Positions 33,188-33,188 of a stretch of DNA of 33,188 nucleotides are shown here, piece by piece. The position numbers and the translations under genes were made by a program. How positions within the stretch are numbered: the first letter of the stretch is position 1; the number at the start of each line of letters is the position of its first letter. A model generated the notes under the pieces. That model was not told the DNA's origin and made no database searches. It saw nothing but the letters and a program-made list of their open reading frames with translations. The stretch is from JAMXLO01 sp036265005 (GTDB lineage Bacteria; Pseudomonadota; Alphaproteobacteria; Acetobacterales; Acetobacteraceae), in contig DATAPW010000232.1 in NCBI GenBank assembly GCA_036265005.1, positions 1 to 33,188 of the forward strand, written 5' to 3'.

Positions 33188-33188
33188 C

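Overview
The window is GC-rich, densely coded bacterial chromosome with no mobile-element, phage or plasmid signature. Gene content (single-copy-type MinCDE, a complete urt-ure locus, TreYZ and GlgE-type glucan genes, many overlapping start/stop codons) fits an alphaproteobacterium. A Rhodospirillales/Acetobacteraceae-like host is my tentative guess; no rRNA or tRNA is present to settle it.

Layout. (1) Positions 1-2397 carry a copper/silver P1B-type ATPase on the plus strand, with a metal-sensor-like palindrome just upstream. (2) Positions 2465-3868 carry a small unrecognised protein and a GAF-like/degenerate GGDEF protein, also plus strand. (3) Positions 3851-14566 on the minus strand form one 12-gene unit reading urtA-B-C-D-E then ureD-A-B-C-E-F-G: a high-affinity urea ABC transporter followed by nickel urease and its maturation proteins. 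A very good sigma-54 (RpoN) promoter match at 14636-14651 precedes it, and two strong internal hairpins lie after urtA and after ureA. (4) Positions 14832-15131 (plus) encode a small ABM-fold monooxygenase, followed by a candidate terminator. (5) Positions 15395-17234 (plus) are minC-minD-minE, the division-site selection system. (6) Positions 17311 to the right edge, minus strand, are a seven-gene alpha-glucan/trehalose operon: glgE (5' end cut by the window), a treS-maltokinase fusion, glgB, glgX, treZ, malQ, treY.

How they work together. Urea is captured by UrtA, imported by UrtBCDE and hydrolysed by UreABC, whose nickel site is assembled by UreDEFG; the sigma-54 promoter implies induction under nitrogen limitation. 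In the glucan operon GlgX, MalQ, TreY and TreZ can turn alpha-glucan into trehalose, while TreS, maltokinase and GlgE with GlgB turn trehalose back into branched glucan through maltose-1-phosphate. The operon therefore encodes both directions of a trehalose-glucan cycle without any ADP-glucose enzyme in view. Five of the six gene junctions are start/stop overlaps; the exception is the glgB-glgX gap, where the glgX ribosome site sits in a small hairpin.

Most individual genes are well-known families. The parts I find most worth a second look are the sigma-54 promoter with its two intra-operon hairpins, the I-site-retaining degenerate GGDEF protein with its unknown neighbour, the closed trehalose-glucan operon, and the paired DnaA-box-like motifs ahead of minC.
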